A DNA stretch of 12,638 nt, taken from positions 1 to 12,638 of the forward strand of contig DJTQ01000319.1 of assembly GCA_002439285.1 (NCBI GenBank), given 5' to 3'. Both the position numbers and the translations under genes were made by a program. The DNA is from Paenibacillaceae bacterium UBA6304. Lineage in GTDB: Bacteria > Bacillota > Bacilli > Paenibacillales > Paenibacillaceae. Within the stretch, counting starts at the first letter, position 1. Each line of letters opens with the position of its first letter. The notes beneath the pieces were generated by a model, which saw only the letters and a program-made list of their open reading frames with translations, was not told where the DNA came from and ran no database searches. This document shows, piece after piece, positions 1 to 6,260 of the stretch.

Positions 1-533
1 GACAAACGTCGGTCATCGGTGGCAGAGTATATAAGGATGACGAACGAGTGGAAGCGTACGGAACGATCGATGAATTGAACAGCTTTATCGGGTTGGCCGG
101 GAGCTGCGCGGATGTCGCGAAGTTTGCCGATTTGAAGGAGGATTTGCAGCAAATCCAGCAGGAGCTGTTTGACTGTGGATCGGACCTCGCCTATGCAAGA
201 GCCGATGAACAGCGGTTTAAAGTTACACCGGATATGGCCGAACGGCTGGAGTCTTGGATTGATCGGTATGAAGCGGAGAATCCGGCGATCGAGAAATTTA
301 TTTTGCCGGGAGGAACGGAGCTCGCCTCTTTGTTGCATGTATGCCGAACCGTCTGCCGGCGTGCAGAGCGGCAAGCGGTATCGTTGAGCCGAAAGGCCGA
401 AGTGAACTGGGAGGCCGTAAAATATTTGAACCGCCTCTCCGACTTTTTCTTCGCGGTGGCCCGGACGGCCAATGCGCGCCAGCAGACTCCCGATGTGGAG
501 TATATTCGCAGCGGGAAGGTGTTTCGCAATTAA
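1..533 (+). CDS. Cob(I)yrinic acid a,c-diamide adenosyltransferase, PduO type (5' truncated)
   Basis: This enzyme transfers the adenosyl group of ATP to cob(I)alamin to make adenosylcobalamin in the cytoplasm. The reading frame is open from position 3, so the gene begins before the window; 176 residues are visible of a family usually near 185-190. The N-terminal TRTGDKG part of the ATP-binding loop is outside, and the visible protein opens with QTSVIGGRVYKDDERVEAYG. Family hallmarks are DELNSFIG, FILPGGTELASLLHVCRTV followed by CRRAER (ATP and corrinoid contacts), and the C-terminal LNRLSDFFFAVARTAN. A GTG at 48 lies inside the conserved region, so it is not the true start. The stop is 2 bases before the next ATG, suggesting co-transcription with the pseudouridine synthase. 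Identification is secure at family level; whether it serves de novo synthesis or salvage cannot be told from here. Confidence 0.93.
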   Translation, partial: QTSVIGGRVYKDDERVEAYGTIDELNSFIGLAGSCADVAKFADLKEDLQQIQQELFDCGSDLAYARADEQRFKVTPDMAERLESWIDRYEAENPAIEKFILPGGTELASLLHVCRTVCRRAERQAVSLSRKAEVNWEAVKYLNRLSDFFFAVARTANARQQTPDVEYIRSGKVFRN

Positions 534-535
534 TT

Positions 536-1519
536 ATGACCGCTTATTATAAACCAATAACCTATCAAGTTACAGATCAAGAGGACGGCTGGCTGTTAAA
601 AACCGTGCTTCAACGCAGGCTCGGGGTATCCCGTAAGTTGCTGTCGCGCATCAAGTTGACGGAACAAGGTATCATGTTGAATGGGGAACGAGTGTTTATC
701 AGCGTCCCCGTTAAAGCAGGCGATATGGTCTCGGTCTCGCTGGAGCAGGAAGTCTCGGAGGATATTTTACCGGAGCCGATTCCGTTTGATATTGTTTATG
801 AGGATGAAGCGCTGCTGATCGTGAACAAAGCCCCGGGTATCATCGTACACCCGACGCACGGACATTATACGGGTACACTTGCCAACGGCGTGGTGCATTA
901 CTGGCGGGAAAAAGGAGAAGCTGTCCGCTTCCGCCCGGTACACCGCCTGGACCAGGAAACGAGCGGGCTAATCGCGATTGCGAAGAATGCTTATATACAT
1001 CAGCATATCTCCGAACAGCTGATCGCGGGCCAGGTCACCAAGAAGTACGCAGCGCTGGTGCACGGTTGCCCGGCAACATCCGACGGGCTTATCAACGGTC
1101 CGATCGACCGCGATCCGCTGGAGCCCCATCGTCGTATCGTTACTCCAGCCGGTTATCCGGCATTGACCTATTACAAGGTTTCTGCCTGCTACGGGCTGGG
1201 GTCATTGGTGGAACTACGGCTGGGAACGGGGAGGACGCATCAAATTCGCGTTCATATGACTTCGATCGGCCATCCGTTGATCGGGGACAAGCTGTATACA
1301 TGGAGCGCTTCGCCGGGGACAGAGGGGTTGAACATGTCCGCGTCTGTACTGGATGCGGCGATCGGCCGCCAAGCGCTGCACGCGGCGGAGCTCGGATTTC
1401 AGCATCCCTTGACGGGGGAGGATTTGTTATTTCAGGCGCCACTTCCACCGGACATGGAAGCTTTGCGAAGGAAACTGGAATACGGAGAATCGGAAAGTGA
1501 AGGAGAACGTAATGAATGA
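536..1519 (+). CDS. RluA/RluD-family RNA pseudouridine synthase
   Basis: The product (327 aa) isomerises uridine to pseudouridine in RNA, probably in 23S rRNA; the exact target is not predictable. Residues about 15-70 form an S4-like RNA-binding domain (SRKLLSRIK, then GIMLNGERV). The catalytic domain follows, with HRLDQETSGL carrying the nucleophile Asp139, and GRTHQIRVHMTSIGHPLIGD near residues 245-265. The open frame extends upstream to 341, but that part overlaps the adenosyltransferase; ATG 536 gives the normal family length and sits 2 bases after the previous stop. The ribosome site, around GGGAAGG at 513-519, is rather distant, so translational coupling is likely. The 3' end overlaps the next gene by ATGA. 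Family call is firm; assignment to RluD or another member is not made. Confidence 0.92.
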   Translation: MTAYYKPITYQVTDQEDGWLLKTVLQRRLGVSRKLLSRIKLTEQGIMLNGERVFISVPVKAGDMVSVSLEQEVSEDILPEPIPFDIVYEDEALLIVNKAPGIIVHPTHGHYTGTLANGVVHYWREKGEAVRFRPVHRLDQETSGLIAIAKNAYIHQHISEQLIAGQVTKKYAALVHGCPATSDGLINGPIDRDPLEPHRRIVTPAGYPALTYYKVSACYGLGSLVELRLGTGRTHQIRVHMTSIGHPLIGDKLYTWSASPGTEGLNMSASVLDAAIGRQALHAAELGFQHPLTGEDLLFQAPLPPDMEALRRKLEYGESESEGERNE

Positions 1520-1878
1520 GTAAATTGGTTGTGTATCAGTATCCGCCATGTAGTACCTGCCGCAAGGCTGTTAAATGGCTTGAAGCTCAGGGACATCAAC
1601 TTGATTTGAGAAATATCAAGGAGAATCCGCCCGGACCAGCCGAGTTGACCGAAATGGTCGATCTTAGCGGATTGGAGTTGAAGAAGTTTTTTAACACCAG
1701 CGGAGAGGTGTACAAGGAATTGGGATTAAAAGATAAATTGGCCTCTATGGCAAGGGAAGAACAAATCAAGCTGTTGGTCTCGAACGGAATGCTGATTAAG
1801 CGCCCCCTGGTGACGGATGGGAAATCCGTAACCGTAGGTTTCAAAGAAGAAGCTTATGAGCAGGCTTGGAATAACTAG
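1516..1878 (+). CDS. ArsC/Spx-family thioredoxin-fold protein (YusI/YffB-like)
   Basis: This 120-residue cytoplasmic protein belongs to the arsenate reductase ArsC/Spx superfamily. The N-terminal beta strand is followed by PPCSTCRKA with a CXXC pair at Cys12 and Cys15; NGMLIKRPLV near residues 90-99 is the typical cis-proline-containing ArsC/Spx segment. Length (about 118-120) and the CSTC motif fit the YusI/YffB subgroup, whose substrate is not established; they do not by themselves show arsenate reductase activity. Spx proper lacks the surrounding PPCSTC pattern, so an RNA-polymerase-binding role is less likely. The start codon overlaps the previous stop (ATGA), with AAGGAGA at 1500-1506 as ribosome site. 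It is co-oriented with and close to its neighbours, so it is probably part of one transcription unit. Confidence 0.85.
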   Translation: MSKLVVYQYPPCSTCRKAVKWLEAQGHQLDLRNIKENPPGPAELTEMVDLSGLELKKFFNTSGEVYKELGLKDKLASMAREEQIKLLVSNGMLIKRPLVTDGKSVTVGFKEEAYEQAWNN

Positions 1879-1908
1879 ATAAGATGAGGCCAGTAAGGAG
1901 AGATAAAC

Positions 1909-2805
1909 ATGGCAATAAGTCAGAACGGAAAAGAAAGCATACTGCTGGTTGACGGTATGGCGTTGATGTTCCGGGCCTTCTATGCATCTGCGGCCACGGG
2001 ATACATCCGGCGGACTAAAGCGGGTCTTCCGACGAACGCGGTTTATGGATTTATGCGGTATTTCTGGGATGCCGTGCAGAAATTTGCCCCGAGCCATATC
2101 GCCTGCTGCTGGGATCTCGGCAGCAAAACATTCCGGACAGAGCAGTTCGCGGCTTATAAAGGCAACCGTTCGGAAGCGCCGAATGAATTGATTCCGCAGT
2201 TTTCCGTGATCCGGGAAGTGATGGAAAGCTTGGGAATTCCGAATGTTAGCTGTCCAGGTTATGAAGCGGACGATTGCATAGGCACATTGGCGTCTAAATT
2301 CAGCGAGGATATGAATGTGCTCATTCTTACGGGAGATCATGATATGTTGCAGCTGGTGAGTGAACGGACGAGCGTCATTATCATGAAAAAGGGACATGGC
2401 AATTACATGGTCTACACCCCAGAAAGTCTGATGGAAGAGAAGCAATTAACACCGCGACAAATCATCGACCTGAAGGGACTAATGGGCGATACGAGCGACA
2501 ATTATCCCGGAGTGCGGGGGATCGGCGAGAAAACGGCGTTGAAGCTCGTGCAAGAGTATGGCTCTGTGGAAGGGATTCTTGAAAATTTAGACGCTCTGAC
2601 CAAATCGGTCCGCAATAAAATTGAAACCGACCTGGAGATGCTGCACTTATCGAGACAGCTAGCGGAAATCCGCTGTGATGTTGAAGTGGTATGCGCCACG
2701 GATTCCTGTCGGCTTGAATTGAATGCTGCTGCGGTCGCGGCCAAATTTGAAGAGCTGGAAATGGCAAGCATCAGCTCGATGTTGGGGCTTGCGGCAACTC
2801 CGTAA
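1909..2805 (+). CDS. 5'-3' exonuclease, stand-alone (YpcP/ExoIX-like)
   Basis: A 298-residue structure-specific 5' nuclease, homologous to the N-terminal domain of DNA polymerase I but without a polymerase domain. Such proteins (YpcP in Bacillus) remove RNA primers and 5' flaps during replication and repair. Metal-binding acidic residues are visible in order: Asp15 (LLVDGMALMFRAF), Asp69 (CCWDLGSKTFR), the EADD cluster at 119-122 and GDHD at 142-145, then GDTSDNYPGVRGIGEKTA at 193-210, the start of the helix-3-turn-helix DNA-binding motif. AAGGAG at 1896-1901 gives a clear ribosome site before ATG 1909. The gene follows the ArsC-like gene after 30 bases, with no promoter seen between, and ends just before a strong hairpin terminator. 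Length matches the stand-alone family. Confidence 0.93.
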   Translation: MAISQNGKESILLVDGMALMFRAFYASAATGYIRRTKAGLPTNAVYGFMRYFWDAVQKFAPSHIACCWDLGSKTFRTEQFAAYKGNRSEAPNELIPQFSVIREVMESLGIPNVSCPGYEADDCIGTLASKFSEDMNVLILTGDHDMLQLVSERTSVIIMKKGHGNYMVYTPESLMEEKQLTPRQIIDLKGLMGDTSDNYPGVRGIGEKTALKLVQEYGSVEGILENLDALTKSVRNKIETDLEMLHLSRQLAEIRCDVEVVCATDSCRLELNAAAVAAKFEELEMASISSMLGLAATP

Positions 2806-2832
2806 AAAATACGGAGGCGAATAGAACAACAT

Positions 2833-2876
2833 AAATGACGGTGCAAGAGACTTGTCTCTACAGCACCGTCATTTTT
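2833..2876. terminator. Bidirectional rho-independent terminator
   Basis: Arms AAATGACGGTGC (2833-2844) and GCACCGTCATTT (2863-2874) pair perfectly, with an inner stem AGAGAC/GTCTCT (2846-2851/2854-2859). A T run (2872-2876) serves the + strand exonuclease operon, and the AT-rich left side can serve the convergent regulator gene on the - strand. Confidence 0.9.
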
Positions 2877-2885
2877 GATTCCAGT

Positions 2886-3869
2886 TTAAGCCTCCGTATC
2901 ATACAAGATATGACCGGTCAGAGACAAATCGTAGCCGTGAATCGAAGCCAATTCCTGCCGAAACTCGGGGGATTGCAACGTTTGCAGTAGCAACTGAACC
3001 CATCCGGCATTTGATGTTGTTTTTAACATGACTAAGTCATACCGCTCCTTGATCAAAGGCACGAAATCGACAGTATTGATCAGGGAAACCGCATGCTCGA
3101 TCCCTACGCCCACATCCGCCTGTCCTGAAGCGACTTTACCCGCCACGGCGAGATGGCTTGTCTCAACATCTCCGTATCCTTCGATACCTGAGCGCGAAAT
3201 ACCATGTATGCGCAGCTGTTCATCCAGCAAAACACGAGCCCCGGAGCCGATTTCCCGATTGATCAATTTAAGGCCCGGGAGCTCCAGATCCGCCCATGAC
3301 TGTAATTGCTTAGGATTGCCGCGCTGAACATACAGCCCGGCTTGACGTTGTAGCAGATTGACAACAACATACGAATGGCCGGTGAGAATTTTGGTTATAT
3401 AGGGAATGTTGTACTCTCCGCTGCTCCCGTCAAGTAAATGGGTGCTAACGATGTCACTCTTGCCGTGATACATGGAAATCAGGCTGTCGAGACTTCCGTC
3501 ATGCGAACGGAGGGGGCGAAGCGACGGGTTAGCGCGCTCAAGATGCTTAGCCAGCAAATCCAGGCTGAGGTCCTGACCGGTGATGACCAAGGTTCCGGGA
3601 TGAGGGGAACGCCCTGAGGTGCTTAGCTCATCCGTGGTGGATTCTTGTCCAAGGGTTGACTGGTTGCGCTGAGGGCGGGAAACCGCTGATGCCCTGCCGC
3701 CGCTTTTCGCATTCTGCTTGTACGTCTCCAGATCATCCGCATCTACCCGCATCTGTTTGCCTACCCGGTAGGCAGGAAGATCTCCTTTTTTAATGAGGTC
3801 ATATACGGTTAATTTGGAGATTTTCAATAGTTTGGCAACTTCCTCGGTGGTATAGGAAACTTCACTCAT
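2886..3869 (-). CDS. Molybdate-locus regulator: excisionase/MerR-like HTH fused to PBP-like ligand domain (YvgK-like)
   Basis: The 327-residue product looks like a one-component regulator. Residues about 5-52 are an excisionase-type helix-turn-helix (TTEEVAKLLKISKLTVYDLI, then LPAYRVGKQMRV). A poor-complexity linker (about 55-90, rich in Ser, Gly and Gln) leads to a periplasmic-binding-protein-like domain (about 92-310) with LVITGQDLSLDLL, the INREIGSGARVLLDEQL loop and HLAVAGKVASGQADVGVGIE. This second domain is the family found in MoeA-linked and YvgK proteins and probably binds molybdate or a related oxyanion. No signal peptide is present, so it is cytoplasmic. GGAGG at 3878-3874 on the - strand supports ATG 3869. 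It diverges from modA and is thus the likely regulator of modAB and of itself. The ligand and the sign of regulation are inferred. Confidence 0.85.
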   Translation of the reverse strand: MSEVSYTTEEVAKLLKISKLTVYDLIKKGDLPAYRVGKQMRVDADDLETYKQNAKSGGRASAVSRPQRNQSTLGQESTTDELSTSGRSPHPGTLVITGQDLSLDLLAKHLERANPSLRPLRSHDGSLDSLISMYHGKSDIVSTHLLDGSSGEYNIPYITKILTGHSYVVVNLLQRQAGLYVQRGNPKQLQSWADLELPGLKLINREIGSGARVLLDEQLRIHGISRSGIEGYGDVETSHLAVAGKVASGQADVGVGIEHAVSLINTVDFVPLIKERYDLVMLKTTSNAGWVQLLLQTLQSPEFRQELASIHGYDLSLTGHILYDTEA

Positions 3870-3880
3870 GGATATCCTCC

Positions 3881-3950
3881 AATTGACAAAATTATGTCTA
3901 ATTATATTTAATTATATTCAAATATATCTAAATATAATAAAATAGACTCT
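3881..3950. promoter_or_regulatory. Divergent promoter region with 10-bp-phased AT-rich direct repeats (candidate operator array)
   Basis: Seven consecutive 10-bp blocks from 3881 each begin A(A/T)T: AATTGACAAA, ATTATGTCTA, ATTATATTTA, ATTATATTCA, AATATATCTA, AATATAATAA, AATAGACTCT. The core AATT recurs at 3890, 3900 and 3910, as AATT-N6-AATT. Promoter elements are embedded: TATAAT at 3933-3938 could serve modA, and reversed TATAAT at 3906-3901 or 3916-3911 could serve the regulator. No -35 box stands out, so exact promoters are uncertain. The one-unit-per-helical-turn spacing suits cooperative head-to-tail binding by the adjacent HTH protein. Confidence 0.6.
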
Positions 3951-3979
3951 GGAATCATTATATACTCGGAGGGAATACG

Positions 3980-4834
3980 ATGTCATTTATCCGAAAATTC
4001 TTGCTCAGCGGCCAAACTGTGATTGGTCTGCTGTTGCTGGTAGGGATATTATCGGCTTGCGGCAATGCGGGAAATTCTACTGAAAATACAAATCATAGTA
4101 ACAATAATAATCAGCAGGTTTCGGTTGAACCGAAGAGCTCGGTTACGCTGACCATTTCGGCTGCCGCCAGCCTCAAAGACAGCCTTGAAGAGATAGCTTC
4201 CTTATATGAACAAGAACATAAAAATGTAAAGCTTATAATGAATTTTGGCGCGTCGGGCTCTCTGCAGAAACAAATTGAGCAAGGCGCTCCAGCCGATTTG
4301 TTTCTGTCCGCGGGACAAAAGCAAATGACCGCCCTGATCGACGGACAATTCGTAACAGCGGACAGCAAGATAGAACTACTGCATAATCGTCTCGTTCTGA
4401 TCGTTCCGTCCGATGCAACAGTTATTCCTGAATCTTTGGAAACCCTGAAAGAAGAAGGATTCAGCAAGATTGCCGTGGGAGAACCCGAAGTGGTGCCGGC
4501 CGGGTCCTACAGTAAGGAATCGCTGGAGAACGGACAATTGTGGGATACACTTCAGCCTAAAATGGTGTTTGCCAAAGACGTAACCCAAGTATTGACTTAT
4601 GTAGAATCCGGGAATGCGGACGCCGGATTTGTCTACGAGAGCGATGCCAAGCTATCGGGAAAAGTAAAAACGGCGCTGGTCGTGGATGAAGAAAGCCATG
4701 CACCCATCGTATATCCTGCCGGGATTGTCATGGCTACCAAATATCCCGACGATGCCGACCAGTTCCTGAATTTTCTGCAAACCGCCGCTGCTCGTGATAT
4801 ATTCGTGAATCACGGGTTCACCGTCACCGATTGA
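3980..4834 (+). CDS. modA: Molybdate ABC transporter, substrate-binding lipoprotein ModA
   Basis: This 284-residue extracytoplasmic solute-binding protein captures molybdate (or tungstate) and delivers it to ModB. Residues 1-27 form a lipoprotein signal peptide with two basic residues, a hydrophobic core and lipobox LSAC, making Cys27 the predicted lipidated residue. An Asn-rich linker (about 35-46) tethers the domain. The ModA fold follows, with ISAAASLKDSLEEIA, NFGASGSLQKQIEQGAPADL, VPAGSYSKESL, TYVESGNADAGFVY and YPAGIV, which include the serine and backbone contacts typical of oxyanion binding. GGAGGG at 3968-3973 precedes ATG 3980 by 6 bases. The stop overlaps a TTG in front of modB. Molybdate versus tungstate specificity cannot be settled from sequence alone. 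Confidence 0.94.
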   Translation: MSFIRKFLLSGQTVIGLLLLVGILSACGNAGNSTENTNHSNNNNQQVSVEPKSSVTLTISAAASLKDSLEEIASLYEQEHKNVKLIMNFGASGSLQKQIEQGAPADLFLSAGQKQMTALIDGQFVTADSKIELLHNRLVLIVPSDATVIPESLETLKEEGFSKIAVGEPEVVPAGSYSKESLENGQLWDTLQPKMVFAKDVTQVLTYVESGNADAGFVYESDAKLSGKVKTALVVDEESHAPIVYPAGIVMATKYPDDADQFLNFLQTAAARDIFVNHGFTVTD

Positions 4835-4842
4835 GGCCGGGT

Positions 4843-5511
4843 ATGGAATGGAGCGAATTCTGGTCGCCTGTCGGATTGTCTTTGAAAGTGGCGCTGCTGG
4901 CGGGCATCATCGCTTTCTTGGTCGCAGGCTATATAGCCTGGATCATATCCGGTAAAAAGTTTTGGGGCAAAACGATTCTGGAAACGATCTTTATGCTACC
5001 CATGGTTCTGCCCCCTACGGTTGTCGGCTTTTTGCTGCTGATGATTTTTGGCCGCCGGAGCCCGGTCGGCAAGCTGTTTGAAACACTTGCCGGGCTGCCG
5101 ATCGTATTTACATGGGGGGCTGCCGTACTGGCCGCGGCCGTCGTCGCCTTTCCGTTGGCCTATCAATCGGCCAAGGCCGGCTTCTTGTCCATAGACCGGG
5201 ACCTGCTGTCCGCCGGCCGATCCATGGGGGCTTCCGAGCGGCAGGTCTTGTTCTGGATCGCCATCCCGCTTGCTCAGCGGTCCCTGACGACCGCCTTCAT
5301 ATTGTCGTTCACCAGAGCGCTCGGCGAGTTTGGCGCCACCTTGATGCTTGCCGGGAATATCCCGGGAAGGACGCAGACGTTGCCGACGGCCATTTACATG
5401 GCCGTGGAATCCGGTGATACTTCAGTCGCTTGGGCTTGGGCCGGATTCATGATCCTCATCTCATTTCTCCTGCTGGCCTTAAGCGGGCGTCGTTCAGAAC
5501 AGGAAGAATAG
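4843..5511 (+). CDS. modB: Molybdate ABC transporter, permease ModB
   Basis: This inner-membrane permease of 222 residues forms the translocation channel with a dimeric ATPase. About five to six hydrophobic segments are visible, starting with LSLKVALLAGIIAFLVAGYI. The cytoplasmic coupling loop (EAA-type) is SAGRSMGASERQVLFWIAIP, followed by RALGEFGATLMLAGNIPG and the TQTLPTAIYMAVESGD segment characteristic of ModB/CysT-type permeases. A TTG at 4831 overlapping the modA stop would add four residues, but TGAGG at 4832-4836 lies 6 bases before ATG 4843, and MEWSEFWSPVGLSL matches the usual family start, so ATG 4843 is preferred. The next gene is on the opposite strand 24 bases downstream, so there is no modC in this unit. 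Confidence 0.92.
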   Translation: MEWSEFWSPVGLSLKVALLAGIIAFLVAGYIAWIISGKKFWGKTILETIFMLPMVLPPTVVGFLLLMIFGRRSPVGKLFETLAGLPIVFTWGAAVLAAAVVAFPLAYQSAKAGFLSIDRDLLSAGRSMGASERQVLFWIAIPLAQRSLTTAFILSFTRALGEFGATLMLAGNIPGRTQTLPTAIYMAVESGDTSVAWAWAGFMILISFLLLALSGRRSEQEE

Positions 5512-5535
5512 AGATTTCTGTCGGTCGGTCGCCGA

Positions 5536-5841
5536 TCAATCCGTAAAATAAGCTTCGCCGACAACCTGGTAAAGAAAAGACTGAAGCTCTCGGCTCTCCT
5601 CTTCATTCAGGCCGAAGATATGCTCCAGATAACCTTCTTCCTCCAGATCGTCCGTACCCAGTATAGCGGTCTTTCCGTTCTGAAGATCCGCAACGAGTTT
5701 TTTACCGTAAAAACGATTTGTGGTCGTGACGGCTAAATCGAAACGCTTCAGAGAGGCGTTACCTATAAAAGTAACAAAACGGGTCGATGTATTTTCCGTG
5801 CTGTCAGATAAAAAGTCCAGATCGTGGTGCTGTTCGGTCAT
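5536..5841 (-). CDS. Small acidic protein, DUF3055-like
   Basis: This 101-residue protein has no known biochemical role. It resembles, from memory, the DUF3055 family of Bacilli: STRFVTFIG near residue 20, KRFDLAVTTTNRFYGKKLV in the middle, the TAILGTDDLEEEGYLEHIF block, and an acidic C-terminal helix (LNEEESRELQSFLYQVVG). No signal peptide or membrane segment is seen, so it is probably cytoplasmic. A TTG at 5847 would extend it by two residues, but GGAGG at 5854-5850 lies 8 bases before ATG 5841 and only 2 before the TTG, so the ATG is the start. It converges with modB with a 24-bp gap and no clear terminator between. No functional link to the molybdate genes is evident. Confidence 0.8.
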   Translation of the reverse strand: MTEQHHDLDFLSDSTENTSTRFVTFIGNASLKRFDLAVTTTNRFYGKKLVADLQNGKTAILGTDDLEEEGYLEHIFGLNEEESRELQSFLYQVVGEAYFTD

Positions 5842-6111
5842 TTGCAATGCCTCCTCGGATACTTTATAAGTTGAACTTGAGAATATGATGCAGGCAAGGG
5901 AATAAAATGATTCCGAAGAAACGGAGTGGTCGCCTTTGCTTCCGGATTTCTACTTTGTTTGATCCTATTAATTCATGAAATCTGGAAGCAACAGCGATCG
6001 CAGGAACATTTTATGTACTTGCCCCGACATTCATCCGGATTGATCAACTTATACTAGTTGTCTCCTGTCATTATAGCCGAAAAATGAATCGGCGGGGAAA
6101 TGATAAACGGA
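5842..6111. other. Intergenic stretch with a 15-bp inverted repeat
   Basis: No gene was found here on either strand. The main structure is an inverted repeat: TTGCTTCCGGATTTC (5936-5950) against GAAATCTGGAAGCAA (5977-5991), differing at one position that becomes a G-U pair in RNA, with a 26-base spacer. There is no T run, so it is not a standard terminator. A shorter CAACT/AGTTG repeat lies at 6046-6060. The ribosome site of the DUF3055-like gene is at 5850-5854. Confidence 0.6.
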
Positions 6112-6139
6112 TTGACAGCATCGAAAAAAATGGTATCAT
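6112..6139 (+). promoter_or_regulatory. Sigma-A-type promoter
   Basis: TTGACA (6112-6117) is a perfect -35 box and TATCAT (6134-6139) a near-consensus -10 box, 16 bases apart. Transcription would begin near 6146, about 20 bases before the hairpin at 6166 and 115 bases before the HRDC gene. Confidence 0.75.
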
Positions 6140-6165
6140 TAGGAATAACAGTATACGACTAGGGG

Positions 6166-6204
6166 AAGCACCTCTCTTGAATTTTTCAGGAGGGGTGCTT
6201 TTTT
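6166..6204 (+). terminator. Strong rho-independent terminator or attenuator between promoter and HRDC gene
   Basis: AAGCACCTCTCTTGAA pairs with TTCAGGAGGGGTGCTT over about 16 positions including two G-U pairs, around a tiny T-rich loop, and is followed by six T's (6199-6204). It lies only about 20 bases downstream of the predicted start site, so transcripts would either stop at about 60 nt or read through to the HRDC gene. No obvious antiterminator partner was found. Confidence 0.8.
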
Positions 6205-6260
6205 GCGTGGATAAAGGCATGGCTTTGTCGTAACTGATAGTGACTAAGGAGGGTAAGAGG

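Noticed and set aside
341..535. N-terminal extension of the pseudouridine synthase back to 341
   Set aside because: It lies entirely within the conserved adenosyltransferase frame and would add about 65 non-homologous residues.
3883..3908. TTGACA with downstream TATATT as a classic + strand promoter
   Set aside because: The spacing is only 14 bases, and other -10 candidates in the repeats give no standard 16-18 spacing; TTGACA may simply be part of the decamer series.
3961..3966. TATACT just upstream of modA as a -10 box
   Set aside because: It abuts the ribosome site, so transcription would start within it, and no -35 box is found 17 bases upstream.
6155..6172. ACTAGGGG resembling the beginning of a TPP riboswitch
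   Set aside because: The CUGAGA and other TPP core blocks are absent; the strong terminator begins within a few bases.
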